DNA of 64,000 bases. Origin: Arctopsyche grandis (taxonomy: Eukaryota; Arthropoda; Insecta; Trichoptera; Hydropsychidae). How positions within the stretch are numbered: the stretch's first letter is position 1; every line of letters starts with the position of its first letter. Below, piece by piece: positions 45,411-58,012 of the stretch. The position numbers and the translations under genes were made by a program. The notes under the pieces are model-generated. The model did no database searches, was not told the DNA's origin, and saw only the letters and a list, made by a program, of their open reading frames with translations. The stretch is taken from assembly GCF_051622035.1 (NCBI RefSeq), contig NC_135357.1, positions 14,631,001 to 14,695,000 of the forward strand, in the 5' to 3' direction.

Positions 45411-46995
45411 CAGTGGCGGACTGGCCATACAAGCGTACATGCCCGATGGCATGTGGGCCCCACTATCCGTTAGAAAATATGGGCCCTCAGTAAAATTAAA
45501 TAACTTTTTAATTTAACTATTTCACGTGTGTAAAAATTTATAGGATATTGCACTTTGGGACCTAGAGTTTGGGTATTTCAACAAAACAAATTTCTTACGA
45601 TATACACAAACAACTAATGCCTGCTTTAACAGCCCAAGGATCGGTTAACTTTTTTTATTAGGCTTGAAATGTAAGTTTCAACATTTGCGTGGGCCCTTTT
45701 ACCGGGCCCATTTCCAACCTCAATATTATGCATATACCAATACCTATGTAACAACTACCTACTGAAATAAAAATGGGAATAAACAAATTTCCCTGAATAA
45801 TATAAACTGAATTGCTTAAAACAATTTTGATAGGACGATTCATCATCAACCAGCGATTTAAATTTACTTCATACATACTTTCAAAATAACATTTGATTAT
45901 ACTTCGACGATATAGTAAGATTTAAATACACAATTTTAAACAGTTTCCGAATATTAAATCTATTCCTAATCTAGACAAATCCATGTATATAGAAACATAG
46001 GATAGGGGCCCCCTCCCCAAAATCCTGATTTTCGATTAACATTAATTGAAAATATTATGCATTTTTTGTTTTCAGGGATAATTTGGGGGGGCACTCGCCC
46101 CCCTAAATTAAGGAATAGTGTGAATTTAGAAAATATTATGGATTTAATGATTAATGGGATACTATGGATCTATGAATGCTGCGTTTATTTCTTATGTACA
46201 TATGTTACTTTTGGGTAACTAATAAAATAATCGCTGCTATGTGCTTTGAAAAAAAAAAGATTTTATTATTTTGAAGCAAGTATATTTTGGTTTTTAAGTG
46301 GTATGCCATTAGTAACATTCTTAGAAATTGTTCATCCCATGGAGCGAATCGTTAGAAAGGTCCCGTTTACTTTATTTTGTCTCAAAAACAGATATGTATC
46401 GTTTATTTTTCCGAATGTTCGTATATTTTTTGATATAGTGATACATTTTGATGGTCGATGTTTGTTAACCATGTGAAGATTTTTGGAAAAAAATTTTCGC
46501 CTGCGGCGCTTTTTTGACTTTTTACATAATATTTTTTTCTAATTATTTTTTCAAAAATAAGCTTAATTTTTTCTTTTTTTATATTTTCCATTTTTATTCC
46601 GATATAAAAAAGATTTTTTGAAAAAAAACTCAATTTGACCAATCTTTGCCTGCCCCCCCAAGAAAAAGCTGAAATGACGTCCCTGATTGTTTTCTACCGA
46701 AAGTAAAAGCCGCTTTTATGCCGCATTCTTTTATGATGCATTATATGATAAGGATTAAAACGAAATATACAATGTAATTTATGGATCTATTTTGCTTTTG
46801 CCATTTTTCTTGTACCTAAATTTGTTTATTCCCATTTTTGAAAATTTTATTTATTTTTTGCCCTTGATTTTTAGCGTGATCGAAAGAAGAAAATTTTGTC
46901 ATATGGGGGGGGGGGGGGGACAAATTTTTTTAACCCTGGGTGGGGGCCCCCTTTGACTCCTGGCATGCACTGATTTCAGTCCCAGTCCGCCACTG
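45411..46995. mobile_element. hAT-like element with perfect 8-bp target duplication TATGTAGA
   Basis: A 1585-bp element flanked by TATGTAGA at 45403-45410 and 46996-47003. The ends are CAGTGGCGGACTGG and its exact inverse (14 bp), as expected for hAT. The subterminal regions include GGGCCC-containing sequences (GTGGGCCCC near the left; GGGCCC again at 45690-45710). There is no transposase-like frame, so it is non-autonomous or gutted. It carries another element at 46073-46685 and a poly-G run at about 46905-46919. Confidence 0.93.
46073..46685. mobile_element. nested hAT-like element inside the 45411-46995 element
   Basis: A 613-bp insertion with ends CAGGGATAATTTGGGGGGG and, inverted, CAGGGACGTCATTTCAG; only the first six bases match exactly, but both are followed by G-runs. 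It is flanked by TTTGTTTT (46065-46072) and ATTGTTTT (46686-46693), seven of eight alike. Open frames on both strands (46246-46476 plus, 46403-46642 minus) are AT-rich and unrecognisable. Confidence 0.65.
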
Positions 46996-47087
46996 TATGT
47001 AGATGTCTTTACGCTTAAAGTGTAATATAATACGCTTTTCATACGTAAAACTTTAGTTTGGGTGTCCAAAAAACGATTAACTGACAT

Positions 47088-47292
47088 CAGTGCCGGCCTT
47101 CCACCCAATGGCGCCCTCGGGCAATTTTTTCTAAATACCCTTAGAAAAATATTTCGCCTTTGGCGCTCTAATCTAAAATTTCGTATGGCTTTTGACACTC
47201 TAATTCTAATTTTAAAGCGCCTTTGGCGCATCAAGCGGCGCCCTAACTTATTTGCCGCCCGACTCAGCCCCCCCCCCCTAAAACCGGCACTG
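47088..47292. mobile_element. hAT-like MITE, CAGTGCCGG ends
   Basis: A 205-bp element starting CAGTGCCGGCCTTCC and ending in the inverse of CAGTGCCGGTTTTAGGG. The interior repeats GCGCC(T)TTGGCGC-type palindromes. Flanking 8-mers ACTGACAT and ACTTGCAT agree at six of eight positions, compatible with an old target duplication. The 137-aa minus frame spanning it (46899-47312) straddles two elements and is spurious. Confidence 0.7.
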
Positions 47293-47439
47293 ACTTGCAT
47301 AGACACAAACATGTTACAGCGATGCCGCCAGGCAACTGATTGACAGGTTGAAACTTACTTAACGGTCATTTGACGCTAACTCGCAGCATCTTCTCAACTT
47401 CTACTTCTCTTTTGGCGCTTCTCTCTCGCAAGTCATAAC

Positions 47440-47541
47440 TAGAGGTAGGATAGTCACAGTGCTATCCATTGTTCGGCAAACCTTTAACAATGCATTTACA
47501 ACCTTTGAACAATACACGGCCCCCTCAGGCTCCGGTGACTA
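47440..47541. mobile_element. possible short hAT-like insertion
   Basis: A 102-bp stretch starting TAGAGGTAGGATAGTCAC and ending GGCTCCGGTGACTA, flanked by perfect 8-bp direct repeats GTCATAAC (47432-47439 and 47542-47549). The terminal repeats are weak (TAG tip plus a shared TAGTCAC word), so the call rests mainly on the duplication. Confidence 0.45.
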
Positions 47542-47590
47542 GTCATAACAATGAACAAATATTAATAATTATCAAAAAGGTTTTTTAGGT

Positions 47591-47880
47591 GGCACCACCC
47601 CTAGCGACGCCACTGCCATAGGGCCGGGCCGCGCCGCTCAACTCGCGAACAACTTGGTTGAGGGCGACCAGACCAATGCATGCAGGTAGATGGGACATGC
47701 CACACTCGTCAACTTGTTTGTCGCACACATTTCCATACATTTTTTCGTGTCGCGCAACAAGTCGGCCGACAAAGTTGCACGGTGCGAAAGGAACATGTTT
47801 TGACGATTCAAAAATTTCATTTCAAGATGTAGTGTTGTTTATTTACTTTTTGGTCTCGTGAACTGGCAAGTATAACCAGT
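47591..47880. other. two orphan hAT-like ends flanking a GC-rich segment
   Basis: CACCCCTAGCGACGCCACTG ends at 47615 (inverse of a CAGTGGCGTCGCTAGG tip) and CAGTGGCGAAGTGTGG starts at 47877. They face away from each other and no partners were found. The 260 bp between is GC-rich, with open frames on both strands (47638-47820 minus, 47658-47861 plus) of no recognisable family. Confidence 0.35.
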
Positions 47881-48587
47881 GGCGAAGTGTGGCTGCCAAT
47901 TGCCATAAAACGGAAGAGTACTCAAAATAGTTCGAAAATCAGCGAAGTCCAATAAAAGGCTTCATCTGAGTTTATCAAATAAATAAATCTGAGACACATT
48001 CAGTTTCTGGATAAAGTTTGAACATACTAAATAGTGATTTATAAATACGAAGCTCAATTGAACGTAATTAATAAAATTTGGAAGACAACATCGGAATTTG
48101 CTGTCACTTTCATTGACTTGACGTTTGGACGAAAATCCCGTTCCCAAATCAAAAGCCGTTATCATATATGTATGTATGTAGACAAGTCTCTCCCTTTCGA
48201 GAGTCGCTTGTTTGAGCGGGTGTACCAATGAACGTCAGCCAAACCGCAGCTTTCCCAACTGCGTTGTTCACGGTAACGAACGTTTCGGCAAACCTCCCCT
48301 CTTCGGGGCTAATAGATTGAATCGATAGTATACGGTAATAGGTAGGGCGTATGTCCTTTGTGCGATTATACGATCTACCACTTTAATATATTAAATCAGT
48401 GGCGTTTTTATTCGTATGTGTATCACTGGGTAAATCAATCATCAAAACTCCAAATTTTTTTGAGATCGTCGTGTCAAAATTGCAATGCGATATTTAGAAA
48501 GTTAGGTAAAACAAAACTACAACTTAATGTTACATTAGATGACATTATTTAGTATCAAAATCAATATATGTATATAAAAAAGTTTAA

Positions 48588-48964
48588 TCTATATATGTAT
48601 GTATATAAAAATGAATGTCTGTTTGGCTGTCTGTCTTGTATAGGCTCCTAAACCACTCAACCGATTACGATGGAACTTTCAGGATTTGTTGTATGCATGT
48701 CCGGGAAGCTTACTGTAAAAAAAATCGACGAGCTGGAACGGAAACGGCAAAAACGGGAATGAGTGGTATTGCAACGCAATAATTTCAAATGTTTTCGAAT
48801 CGCGATCTGCGTTGTTAGGGTAAAATAAACAAACAATTGAATAATTTCAAATGTGTTCGCTGTCTGCATTTTTCCTGCATAGGTCAGATTACCACGACTT
48901 TAACTCGGGAATGGGAATTGCATGCGTTATTGTGGCATTGCAACGCATGCCGGGTTCAGCTATT
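48588..48964 (+). mobile_element. non-autonomous Helitron
   Basis: A 377-bp element with a 5' end TCTATATATGTATG followed by AAAATGAATGTCTGTTTG, GGCTCCTAAACC and a CTCAACCGATTACGATGGAA phrase, the typical start of a widespread insect Helitron family. The 3' end GCAACGCATGCCGGGTTCAG then CTATT fits the family's hairpin plus CTRRT-like terminus, with one base off. No coding. It lies about 310 bp beyond the stop codon of ABHD12 and may be within or next to its 3' UTR. Confidence 0.75.
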
Positions 48965-49174
48965 AGAAAATAAATTAAACATCAAAAAAAATTTTTTTCA
49001 ATAATTTATAACATCTTTCACCAACAAAATAAATATTTTAAAAATCACAATAAAACAATGAAACTAAATACATATTTGTAAAATAATGTCAAATAAATAA
49101 AATTTTCTAGTAAATTAAGAATATAATGTCTAAATCTACATACATAAAAACATATATTGAGCAAAATGGTTAGT

Positions 49175-49180
49175 TTTATT
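49175..49180 (-). terminator. candidate polyadenylation signal of ABHD12
   Basis: TTTATT on the plus strand reads AATAAA on the minus strand, about 97 nt after the ABHD12 stop codon. It is the first full consensus signal downstream of the coding region. AT-richness makes chance matches common. Confidence 0.4.
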
Positions 49181-49276
49181 TATAAATATAATACAAGGTA
49201 AATTAACTATTTTTTGTTCAATCATTTTTCCAATTACATACATCTTACTTTGAATGAATAATTTAATAAAATGAAT

Positions 49277-51486
49277 CTATACTTGTTTTTCATGTAGAAT
49301 TTTTTGTCTTTCGCCTTCAATCCAGGGCAAATATGCCCTTCCTCTATTTATCTTTTGTGGAAAAATTCTGTAGTATTTTGTGACAAATGTATTGATTAAA
49401 GTAGGAAGTTCTTGAGCTCTGCATATATATTTGTGACCTAACTTATCAGAAGACTCAAATCCTTTAAACTGAACTTCACCATACTCGGATGAGCGATACT
49501 GTATTGCAGAATTATATAACTAAAAAAATGTGTTCATCTTTTAAAATAAAAGAAATCGTACATATTTAGTTGGTATTAAATATAATAAGAGTGAATGAAT
49601 ACCTTAAAGCCAAGATGATAAGGTACTATAAAATCATCTTTTGCATGTAATATTAGAACTGGTGATGCAAAAGATGTTATATACTCATCAGATTTGAATG
49701 TGATATTGCTTTTATCAATTGCTTTCAAAATCATCCAATCAAACCACGGTAGCCAACTATAAATCTGTATTACAAAATCAAATAAAGATATTAAATTGCT
49801 ATGTAATTAAAACTAAGCTTTCGCATTTGACGGAATTTCGAATCAAACGTTTTGTTTTTTTTGTTTTATATAGTACCTTTCCGATAAAATGATCTTCAAA
49901 TTCATCAAACATATTGTTAAATGGGCTTTCCAAAATAAGACCATTGGGCTCTCGCAATTGATATATGTCATTTTGATTGTCTGATGTAGCTATATCAGCA
50001 GCTAACACAGAAAGAGCGTGCGTAGAAATGCCAGTACCTAACGACAATATTTTAAATTTAAAAGAAATAATAACATTATATATTATATATTATTTTACTC
50101 AACAATATGGTTTGAAAAATCTTACCAAGTGAATGTCCCCAAACGTAAACGGGAACTGCACCTCTTTCACTAGTGTTTTGCGATTGTACTTTTTCCAAAA
50201 CCCACCGATAAACATTTATCATGTCTTCGACAATGCCAATCTCAGTGACTTCACTCCGAGACGAATCACCGTACCCTTAAAAAAAAACATATTCGTAAAC
50301 CTGTATATGTAGAATAAAATAACGAAATAACTGATAAGTTCAATAATTACCTCTATAATCGAAAGCGATGATATGATATTGTAAATCTTGTAAAACTTTG
50401 TACAATTCTAGTCGATGCCCAGAACCTCTGTGATTAGCATTTCCTGAAAATTAAGGTTTAGAAGAGAAATTTGCTAAAAAAAACTACACCAATATAACTA
50501 ATAGATTTAATCCATTTTTATATATTATTAATAAATATTTTTTTTATATATATTTGGAAGTGAGAGTGTCTGTCCAAATATATATAAAATATATTCGAAT
50601 GTTTCCTTATTTTTTTAATTGAAAAAATAAATGGCACAATACATTTGTATAGTACGTACAAAATCAGTGAAATTTCCACAAATGGATTATAAATACCAAA
50701 AGATGTATAATATAATACACAATAGAAATGTTATTATTATAATAAAATTTAAAAAAATTACCATGCACATATAAAATGACAGGACAATCGCCTTTTGCGA
50801 GTAAATCATCAAATACAGCATCTTTACGTGAATCTTTATCTAGTGCAGAGTTGTCTATATCAACTGATGTCCAATTTTTATATTTTTCTGGCAATATGTG
50901 CCAAACACCTAAATAAACAATTTTTTTTTTAAATATTTTAATATATGTATGTATGTACATATGGATGAAATTTATTTTTTATTGTTATCACAATTACCAA
51001 TTCTCACACGGTGACTGGCTATATTTGAATGGTATTTGATATATAAGTTCCTTGCACCATTTATTCCTGACTTTTCTGGAGCATTGAAGTCAGTGTTCAT
51101 AGGATACTGAACTGTTGAGTTGAACATAACATAAAAACAATAAGTTATTTAAAACGTAACCATAAAATAATCAATAAAATAATTTTAAAGGCACTAACTG
51201 AAGTTTAAAAAGACGAATCCTTTTTGTATCACAGTCGAATATTTGAAAAAAAATGGTAGTATTCCAAAAAAAATAGCAAAACCAATCAATCCACACTTCA
51301 GTGTATTAAAAGTTATTCTAAAATAAAATAAAATTGGATATTATTTTGAATTAATTTCCAGAAAATGGGTGAAATATTTAAAAATAAATGGATAACTTAC
51401 ATGTCAAAGAACCACAATGATACCAATACAAAAGGTACAAATGTAGCCTGAAGGGCGAAGCGAGGCAGTGAAAAGTCTTTAGCCAT
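49277..51486 (-). CDS. ABHD12: ABHD12-type monoacylglycerol / lysophosphatidylserine lipase, complete, nine exons
   Basis: Encodes a 424-aa membrane serine hydrolase of the ABHD12 group, which in animals hydrolyses lysophosphatidylserine and monoacylglycerols at the ER membrane. Exons run 51486-51401, 51317-51199, 51111-50998, 50908-50762, 50443-50351, 50275-50126, 50037-49877, 49764-49603 and 49519-49277, all with GT-AG introns of about 75-320 bp and a continuous frame. Two hydrophobic segments lie near residues 10-32 and 37-59. The family signature GVWHILPE is at 107-114, followed by the oxyanion motif HGN (155-157), DYRGYGDS, the nucleophile elbow GHSLG (Ser235), HAKDD (probable acid Asp334) and LGHKY (His373). 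Length and motif order match animal ABHD12 (about 400 aa). The start at 51486 gives the membrane-anchor N-terminus. The elbow is split by intron 6 between Leu236 and Gly237. Identification is by family knowledge; substrate is inferred. Confidence 0.93.
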
Positions 51487-52665
51487 TATCAGTATACACT
51501 TATAATGCAAAATTTCTCATGCAATGAATTAGTGAAATATAATTTCTAATTGTTCATTAGTCACTTGTTGACAAAAACTGATACACTGCTAAAATTAGCA
51601 CTAAACTAGTGAAAAAAGACAAACGAGCATCAAAATATCAAAAGATTAATATAATGTATTTATGTATATGTTAGTTCAAGAAAAAGTTTTTTAATATATA
51701 ATCATTGGATTTTGTTATTATGTATATTTGTATAGTTGTCTCACAAATGCAACTCAAAATTATAAAAAAAGCCTCAAATACTAGGAATAAAATACAATAA
51801 GCATATATATATAGGATTGAAGCAATTTTACCGCAATAACAGTAAAAATGAACTATCCTATAATAACAATCATAAAATTATTCACATTGAAGATTTTGTC
51901 ACATAAAGTTAACGAATTCCAATTAAAATTATAGCAAGGGGAAACATGCAATAATTCATGCATTATTTAAGCACATAAAATTATCACCTCTTGGCTAAAC
52001 GTTTTTTTGGCAACCAATTCATAGTTGAATTCGCGAAAGATTTAGTGGACTTCTGTAAGTGATAATAAATATATGTACATATGAACCCAAATGACAATCA
52101 ATTTTCGTGTGCAATCTATATTGGAATTAAATAATAGCTACGCGTGAGAATAAATTATATAGAAAAACAAAAATATATTAGGGCGTTAATTATAAAACCA
52201 TTTCACCTTATTGAAAATTAAATAGCAAAACGATCACCAGATGATGCAAGAGAAGGCAAAAAAGTATTACAATTTAAACACGTAGATTATGATATACGGT
52301 TGATGAGATAACTAGACAATAAATGAATCAAAGGTCGATTGCGAGATCATTCCGCGTCAATTAAAGTAAAGTATTACACGTAAACACTTAAGTTAATATA
52401 AAAATAGACTATGTCGAAAATAGAATACATACAATAAATTCAATTTGAAATCATTATAAATAAATCCTAAAATAAATAGAAGTGGTAAGCGTGCCGATAA
52501 CCTACAAGCAACAAACGTCAAACGACTATTAGGCCCAAAACACTTTTACAAACACCATTGACATTTCACTTGAGATAAAAGTATTGAGTCAAAATTTTAT
52601 CAAGGGCCTATTGAAAATGATGATATTCGTACTTCTCAATTGAGTTAACTTCATTTTATTATTTT
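51487..52665. other. ABHD12 upstream region
   Basis: AT-rich DNA 5' of ABHD12. The transcription start must lie here or further right, but no clear promoter element or upstream acceptor was identified. Confidence 0.5.
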
Positions 52666-52966
52666 TACATACCTCCTTTACGTTTCACTTACGATTACAA
52701 TTCAGGAAAAAGTTTGCCTCTTATCCGATCGTTTTCATACTTTGCCATATTGCTCATTTTGGTCATCAATATAAGTAAATGGATCCTCCGCCATTACGAT
52801 GGTGCAAAAATATCGTGTAAGACGCGTTTGATATCTGCCCGGCGAGATAGTCGTTGACGTTTATCTATCGTTTGTTTATTAGTTTTAAACATAGATGGCG
52901 GTAGTAAAATAAAATTATTGTTTTTATTGAAAATAATTATTTTATATACAAATTATTCATCACCAG
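52666..52966 (-). repeat. ~300-bp dispersed repeat, copy 2 (inverted partner at 37455-37754)
   Basis: Reverse complement of the repeat at 37.5 kb with only scattered differences over about 300 bp, starting TTTTTACATACCTCCTTTAC and running through ACTATCTCGCCGGGCAGATA (reversed) to TATATACAAATTAT. It sits between ABHD12 and DESI2. Confidence 0.8.
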
Positions 52967-55900
52967 TTGCATTGCCTGATATTGCTCAGACAGATGAAAA
53001 CTGGAAAAAACTGAAGATTTTCAAATAATTTTGTAGTACATGGTCTAAGTTAAGTTTACAAAATTTGGCTTTCAGTTTAGAGTTGATTTTCACGACAAAC
53101 ATTCTACTTTATTTGAATCTGATAGAAACGATAGATTACTTAATTATATGCTAACTTCTATTATGTAAGAGGATTTCAAACCAAAACAAAAATAATGAGT
53201 TACAAAATGTACAGTAGTCATCCTATTTTTCAATGCCTTTTTTGGATATGTACATGAATAAAACACAGAATATGTTGAAAATTGTAACTGTATTAAATCC
53301 AGATAATAATTTAAATAACACTTTATGACATCAGACAATCATTATTTTTCTTATTATCAATAATATATGTTAATTTATTATTGTTCCAACTATGAAAAGT
53401 TGCTACACAAAGTGGGAAGAATCATTTGTACAAAACAGCTTTGTTCCGTAATTTGGCTATTAGTTTCCCTAAAATATAATTGGATACCAATGAATTATAA
53501 ATAAATTCAAATTTAGATTTTTAAAATAAATAAAAATGGCTAAAAAGGTAGGAACTTATAATAAATCAGTCTGAAAAAATTTAATTTAATTTGGAATATA
53601 CCAGGCAACACAAAAACACGGCAAATTCGTAGAAGCATAATTAATATACATAATAAGAATGCAGTTATCAATATATAAAAATAATATTCATTCCGAATAA
53701 AATAAGGGTAGCCACCAAATGAATGAACATTAAACATATTAAAATTTGATAAGAAATAGCTTATTGTTAATACTAATAACATTTTAAATTACATTATTAA
53801 TATAATATGTAAATACACAATTATTAAGACACATACTTCATTTAAAATGTAGTAACGGTTCAAATAATAAAAAAATGCAATACAACAATGACAAGTGTAG
53901 TTATTTGTGATACTTTAAAACGGAACTGGCAAACGGAGTAAAATATGAACACCATTTATAAATTTAAATCCATATATGTACTTCATGACTTATAATTAGC
54001 TACTGATTAAATCAACAGCAACTAAGATAGGTTTCAAAATGTAATACACACATACATGGGTAGAATTTGATTCCACAACCACACATTTATTTCCCCAATT
54101 CCGATCAAGATAATTTATTATCATTGTTAAATTTTAAAAAAGCAGAAATTTATGTTTCGAGTGATTGTGACAATTATTAAAAATTATTTTTAGTATTGCA
54201 GGTTACTCAAAACCTTGAGAGAACTGATCAAACTTAGTGTATTATAAATAAATTTTGGTGTAATTAACAAATTCAACATTCTTATATATCACAAATATAC
54301 AGATAACAAAATTGTAATACTACCAATACTTACTTGTATAATCAATTGTGACATACCGGGCCACAGAAACAATTTGAATATTTTTACAATAAACACTATG
54401 TTTTATAAAACTAAAATTTCAAACTTCAAAAATCTCGTTCGGGTTCCTGTGATGTCAGTATATATATATATATATCAGTATTTCAGGTATAAGATATTTT
54501 TATAATCAAAATTAGCGATGTATTATATTTCAAATCATTTAAATGTATACATAACATATATTGTTTTAATTTATAAAGGACATAATATTTTTTCTTTTGC
54601 AATTACGGAAGAACACTATCTATGAGAAGACCATATCCAGCACCAAATAACATTTAGTTTTTCAGGTTATTACAATCGTAATGCTGTAGCTACCAGAGCA
54701 AATTCCATGATGAGTATGAATTATTCAAACTACGACAGTATATTTTTTTCAATACCAATCGAATAGTATCAGAATTTTGTGATACATTTACACCGTAAAA
54801 GTGAAATGTTGAAAAATTTTATATTAATCTAATATAATTTTCTTTATACAAAAATTCCAAAGTGGACGAATTATCATAGGCCCGTGGTGCAATACTCATT
54901 ATTATTTCTGATTGAAAATTTAATACTCTAATTTTATTACATGTACATACATAATTAACGTAATAATGTATAAAATATGAATTAATTATATATTACATGT
55001 AATATTAATATCTATTATGCATGTTTATAACGAATTATGATCCATTTACACCACGAAATATGAAGAATCAGCTTGAGTAAATACATACAATCTCCAATAT
55101 ATTTTAAGGCTATAGTTTCAGAATCCGAATTGTAAGATTTTTAACACAAACAGACTTTGTACAAAAAAATCATTTTTTTAATACTTGGTTACCTTTCAAT
55201 ATGTATGTACTTATTAATCGTTGCAATGCAGTCTCACAAACGAAAATTTTAATTTGGAAAGATACAAACATATGGGTATTAACACGTGATAGATTACAAA
55301 TATACAGATGAATTTGAAACGATCTTATAGTCTTTAATTACACGAACATGTCACGGTAGTGTTTTACGAAAATAAATGCAATTTTATAATTTAATTAGTC
55401 TAGACGCTACGTACACACTATTATTACATTATATGCCTAATCATGCCTTTGGTGTTGGAGAAAATTCACAAATTTAAGGACACAAACTAAAACGGTACAT
55501 TTAAAAATAAACAAACTTACAAACAATAAAATTGAAACAACTTTTAAAATAACACAAACTGAGTGGTGTTCAAGTGAAATCTTAATCACCAAATTTAATT
55601 TAAAATCAGCCTACTTAAATATAAAAGTTGATATGTAGTAACAAGCGAAACAAACATACATAACTCTTTCAATGTAATTTCTCATGCAAAATTAAATAAT
55701 TTTAAATATAGCACAGCACACAAAAAATTATTAAAACAATTTTTTTTTATTCAAACGTATTATTCTTGTATACTGTTAATGACAAAACAAAAACATTAGT
55801 GGGCAATTGAAATTTAATAAGTTATTCGAACAAATATCAAAACATTCCACGTTTAGTTTTTGCATTTAATTCTAATACAATATAAAATGTAAGTTTTTTT

Positions 55901-56415
55901 ATATTATTTAAGCTTAAACAATGTTGAATTAAATTAAAGTGCATGCCTAAGAATAACGCGTTTCGAATTGTAAAAAAAATATTAATTATATGTGGCACAT
56001 TAAAACCTGTAAAGTTTAAATAAATTGAACACCACCACATGTAAGGTAATACATATGTATTTTTTTAAATAGAATTGCAGCAAATGTTATGAAATCTATA
56101 AATAGAAATACTTTATTAATTGTAAAAACAACAAATATTCTAAAACTCTTTTTGTTTATTGATACTTTTATAATTAATTTTTAAGTAGACTAGCTTCCAA
56201 AGGATTTTATCATAAAATTAAAATGTTAAATACAGTCAGTGAAATAAGAAAAAATGAACTCAAAACAAAATCCGTCAAACAAACAAATCCGTCAAACTTT
56301 TTCATTTTCACCACAGCTGCCTGGAATCATTAACATTTTGGAATGAAAAAACTATTATACATATATAATTATTACATACTTTTCTCAACACATATTGAAT
56401 TAAATTACCATAATC
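52967..56415. other. AT-rich intergenic DNA and probable DESI2 3' UTR, no gene seen
   Basis: Homogeneous AT-rich sequence with few microsatellites and no identifiable transposon. The right end must contain the DESI2 3' UTR. Minus-strand AATAAA signals occur at about 56160 and 56110 (TTTATT on the plus strand), giving a possible 3' UTR of 250-300 nt, but many other matches exist further left. Confidence 0.5.
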
Positions 56416-58012
56416 TCAGTGTGAAGTACTTTCTGTTGATTCCTCAGTATTTCCATGTGCTGCAAGAGATTGCTGAAGAGCAACCGGAGTCAACCATTCC
56501 CTGAAATCACCATACACGTAAATGCATATATTTATATGTTCATACGTACATATTTATATGTTCATATGTAACATATTTAATATTAATAGTAAACTAACCT
56601 TGGCAAACAACGTTGAAGGAATGGCACGCAAGAGCTAAAATATGCAAGTCGGTTAACCCACGGTGGTATGTCATTACCACACAATAGCTGAAAATAAATA
56701 TTCAAAAAAGATTTTTACAAAAGTTCTTCAGAATTTCAACAATGAAAAATAGTTGAAATATTAGAAATCTCTGAGAAATAAACCAATTTAAATTAAATAA
56801 TATCTAAGAGCTAACAGAAACATAGCAGTGTTCTCTTTTTTTTCCACTATCAACCTAAACATGTTCCTAGCACATGCACCATTTTTTTAAACAAGAAGTC
56901 AGAGGGAGAGTAATGGTGTCCTCATGGTTCATAGAAAATATTCAATGCTAATATAAAATGTCCATTGATTTGGTATTAATAATTACAATTGTTCCCTTCT
57001 TGCTAAAAAAATAATTTAAATTTTAAAATTTGTAATAATTCCTTGAAAAAATTAACTAAATTTAAATAAAGCAATTTCTCAGTTAAAATAAGCAATTTCC
57101 CAGTTGCCTCTGAAGTGATAATTTTTACAATCATGCTATAATGACTATCCGATCTTTAGTATTAGACAGCATCAAAATGTAATATTTTATAATTTTGATT
57201 GAAGTCCAAAATATTCTAAATTCCAAAATATCTGCATGAAACTCATTTTTGTCTAATATCAATACTTATAACTGTTTCTTTTTTAACTGTCTATTTAAAA
57301 ATTGAAAATTAATCACTGGTCGTATTATCGTCAAATATAATTTAGATAAATTAAAATAAATCATTTAACATACCTGGCATAAAGCTCCAGAAAAATGATT
57401 ACAATTATTGTTCATCAAATGATATCTACATCAAAAAAACAAATCAAGTAAATAATCATGTACATAAATATACAAATTAATTAAATAACAATAGTTGTAA
57501 AGTACTCACTTATCACCTTTAAACTGTTTTCCCAGTTCGGTAACAGCAGATCGTACTTCTTCTGGTGTAAAATCGGTCCAGCCGACATTTATACTTTGTC
57601 TACAAAATATAAACAATAAATCAAAACCAATAAATAGAATACAGATATACACATTCAGATTATTGACGAACCTAAAGCGGAACTGGTCACCAAGCTCAGT
57701 AGGATCACGAGGCGTTATTGGAAAAATACCAGTGAATGAAAATGGGTGTCCTCCATACACAAATTCTTCACCGTGTACTTCCACACCACTGTGAAACACG
57801 CCAAGGCCTAAATTAGCTGTGTAAGAATTCACCCAATACTGCAACAATGCATCCACATAATATTTAGGATTAAGTTATGTGCATTTAAAACAGACGAATT
57901 GAATGGAATGTTCAATTACCATATCATACACATTGAGAATGACCGGTTCACGTCCTAACACCTTTTCAGGTTTTCGCGAGGACGCAGCGGTCGGAAGGCA
58001 CGACGGGAACAT
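56416..58012 (-). CDS. DESI2: DESI2-type PPPDE thiol isopeptidase (deSUMOylating/deubiquitinating), complete
   Basis: Encodes a 191-aa member of the PPPDE (DeSI) cysteine isopeptidases, which remove ubiquitin or SUMO from proteins in the cytoplasm. Coding exons: 58012-57920, 57838-57672, 57599-57510, 57425-57374, 56687-56599 and 56500-56416, all GT-AG with a continuous frame. The PPPDE domain starts [18 protein letters not shown] and contains the two catalytic residues of the family, His47 in GVFHSGVEV and Cys125 in NNNCNHFS. The C-terminus [20 protein letters not shown] then WLTP is characteristic of DESI2 rather than DESI1. Length equals the animal norm (about 194 aa). The first coding exon begins at an acceptor (AG at 58065-58064), so the ATG at 58012 is preceded by 51 nt of 5' UTR and an upstream noncoding exon. 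It lies on the same strand as ABHD12, 4.9 kb upstream of it; no functional link is implied. Confidence 0.95.

Noticed and set aside
46899..47312. 137-aa Arg-rich minus-strand open frame
   Set aside because: It spans the end of one hAT-like element, flanking DNA and a second element, so it cannot be one gene; its length follows from GC-rich repeats.
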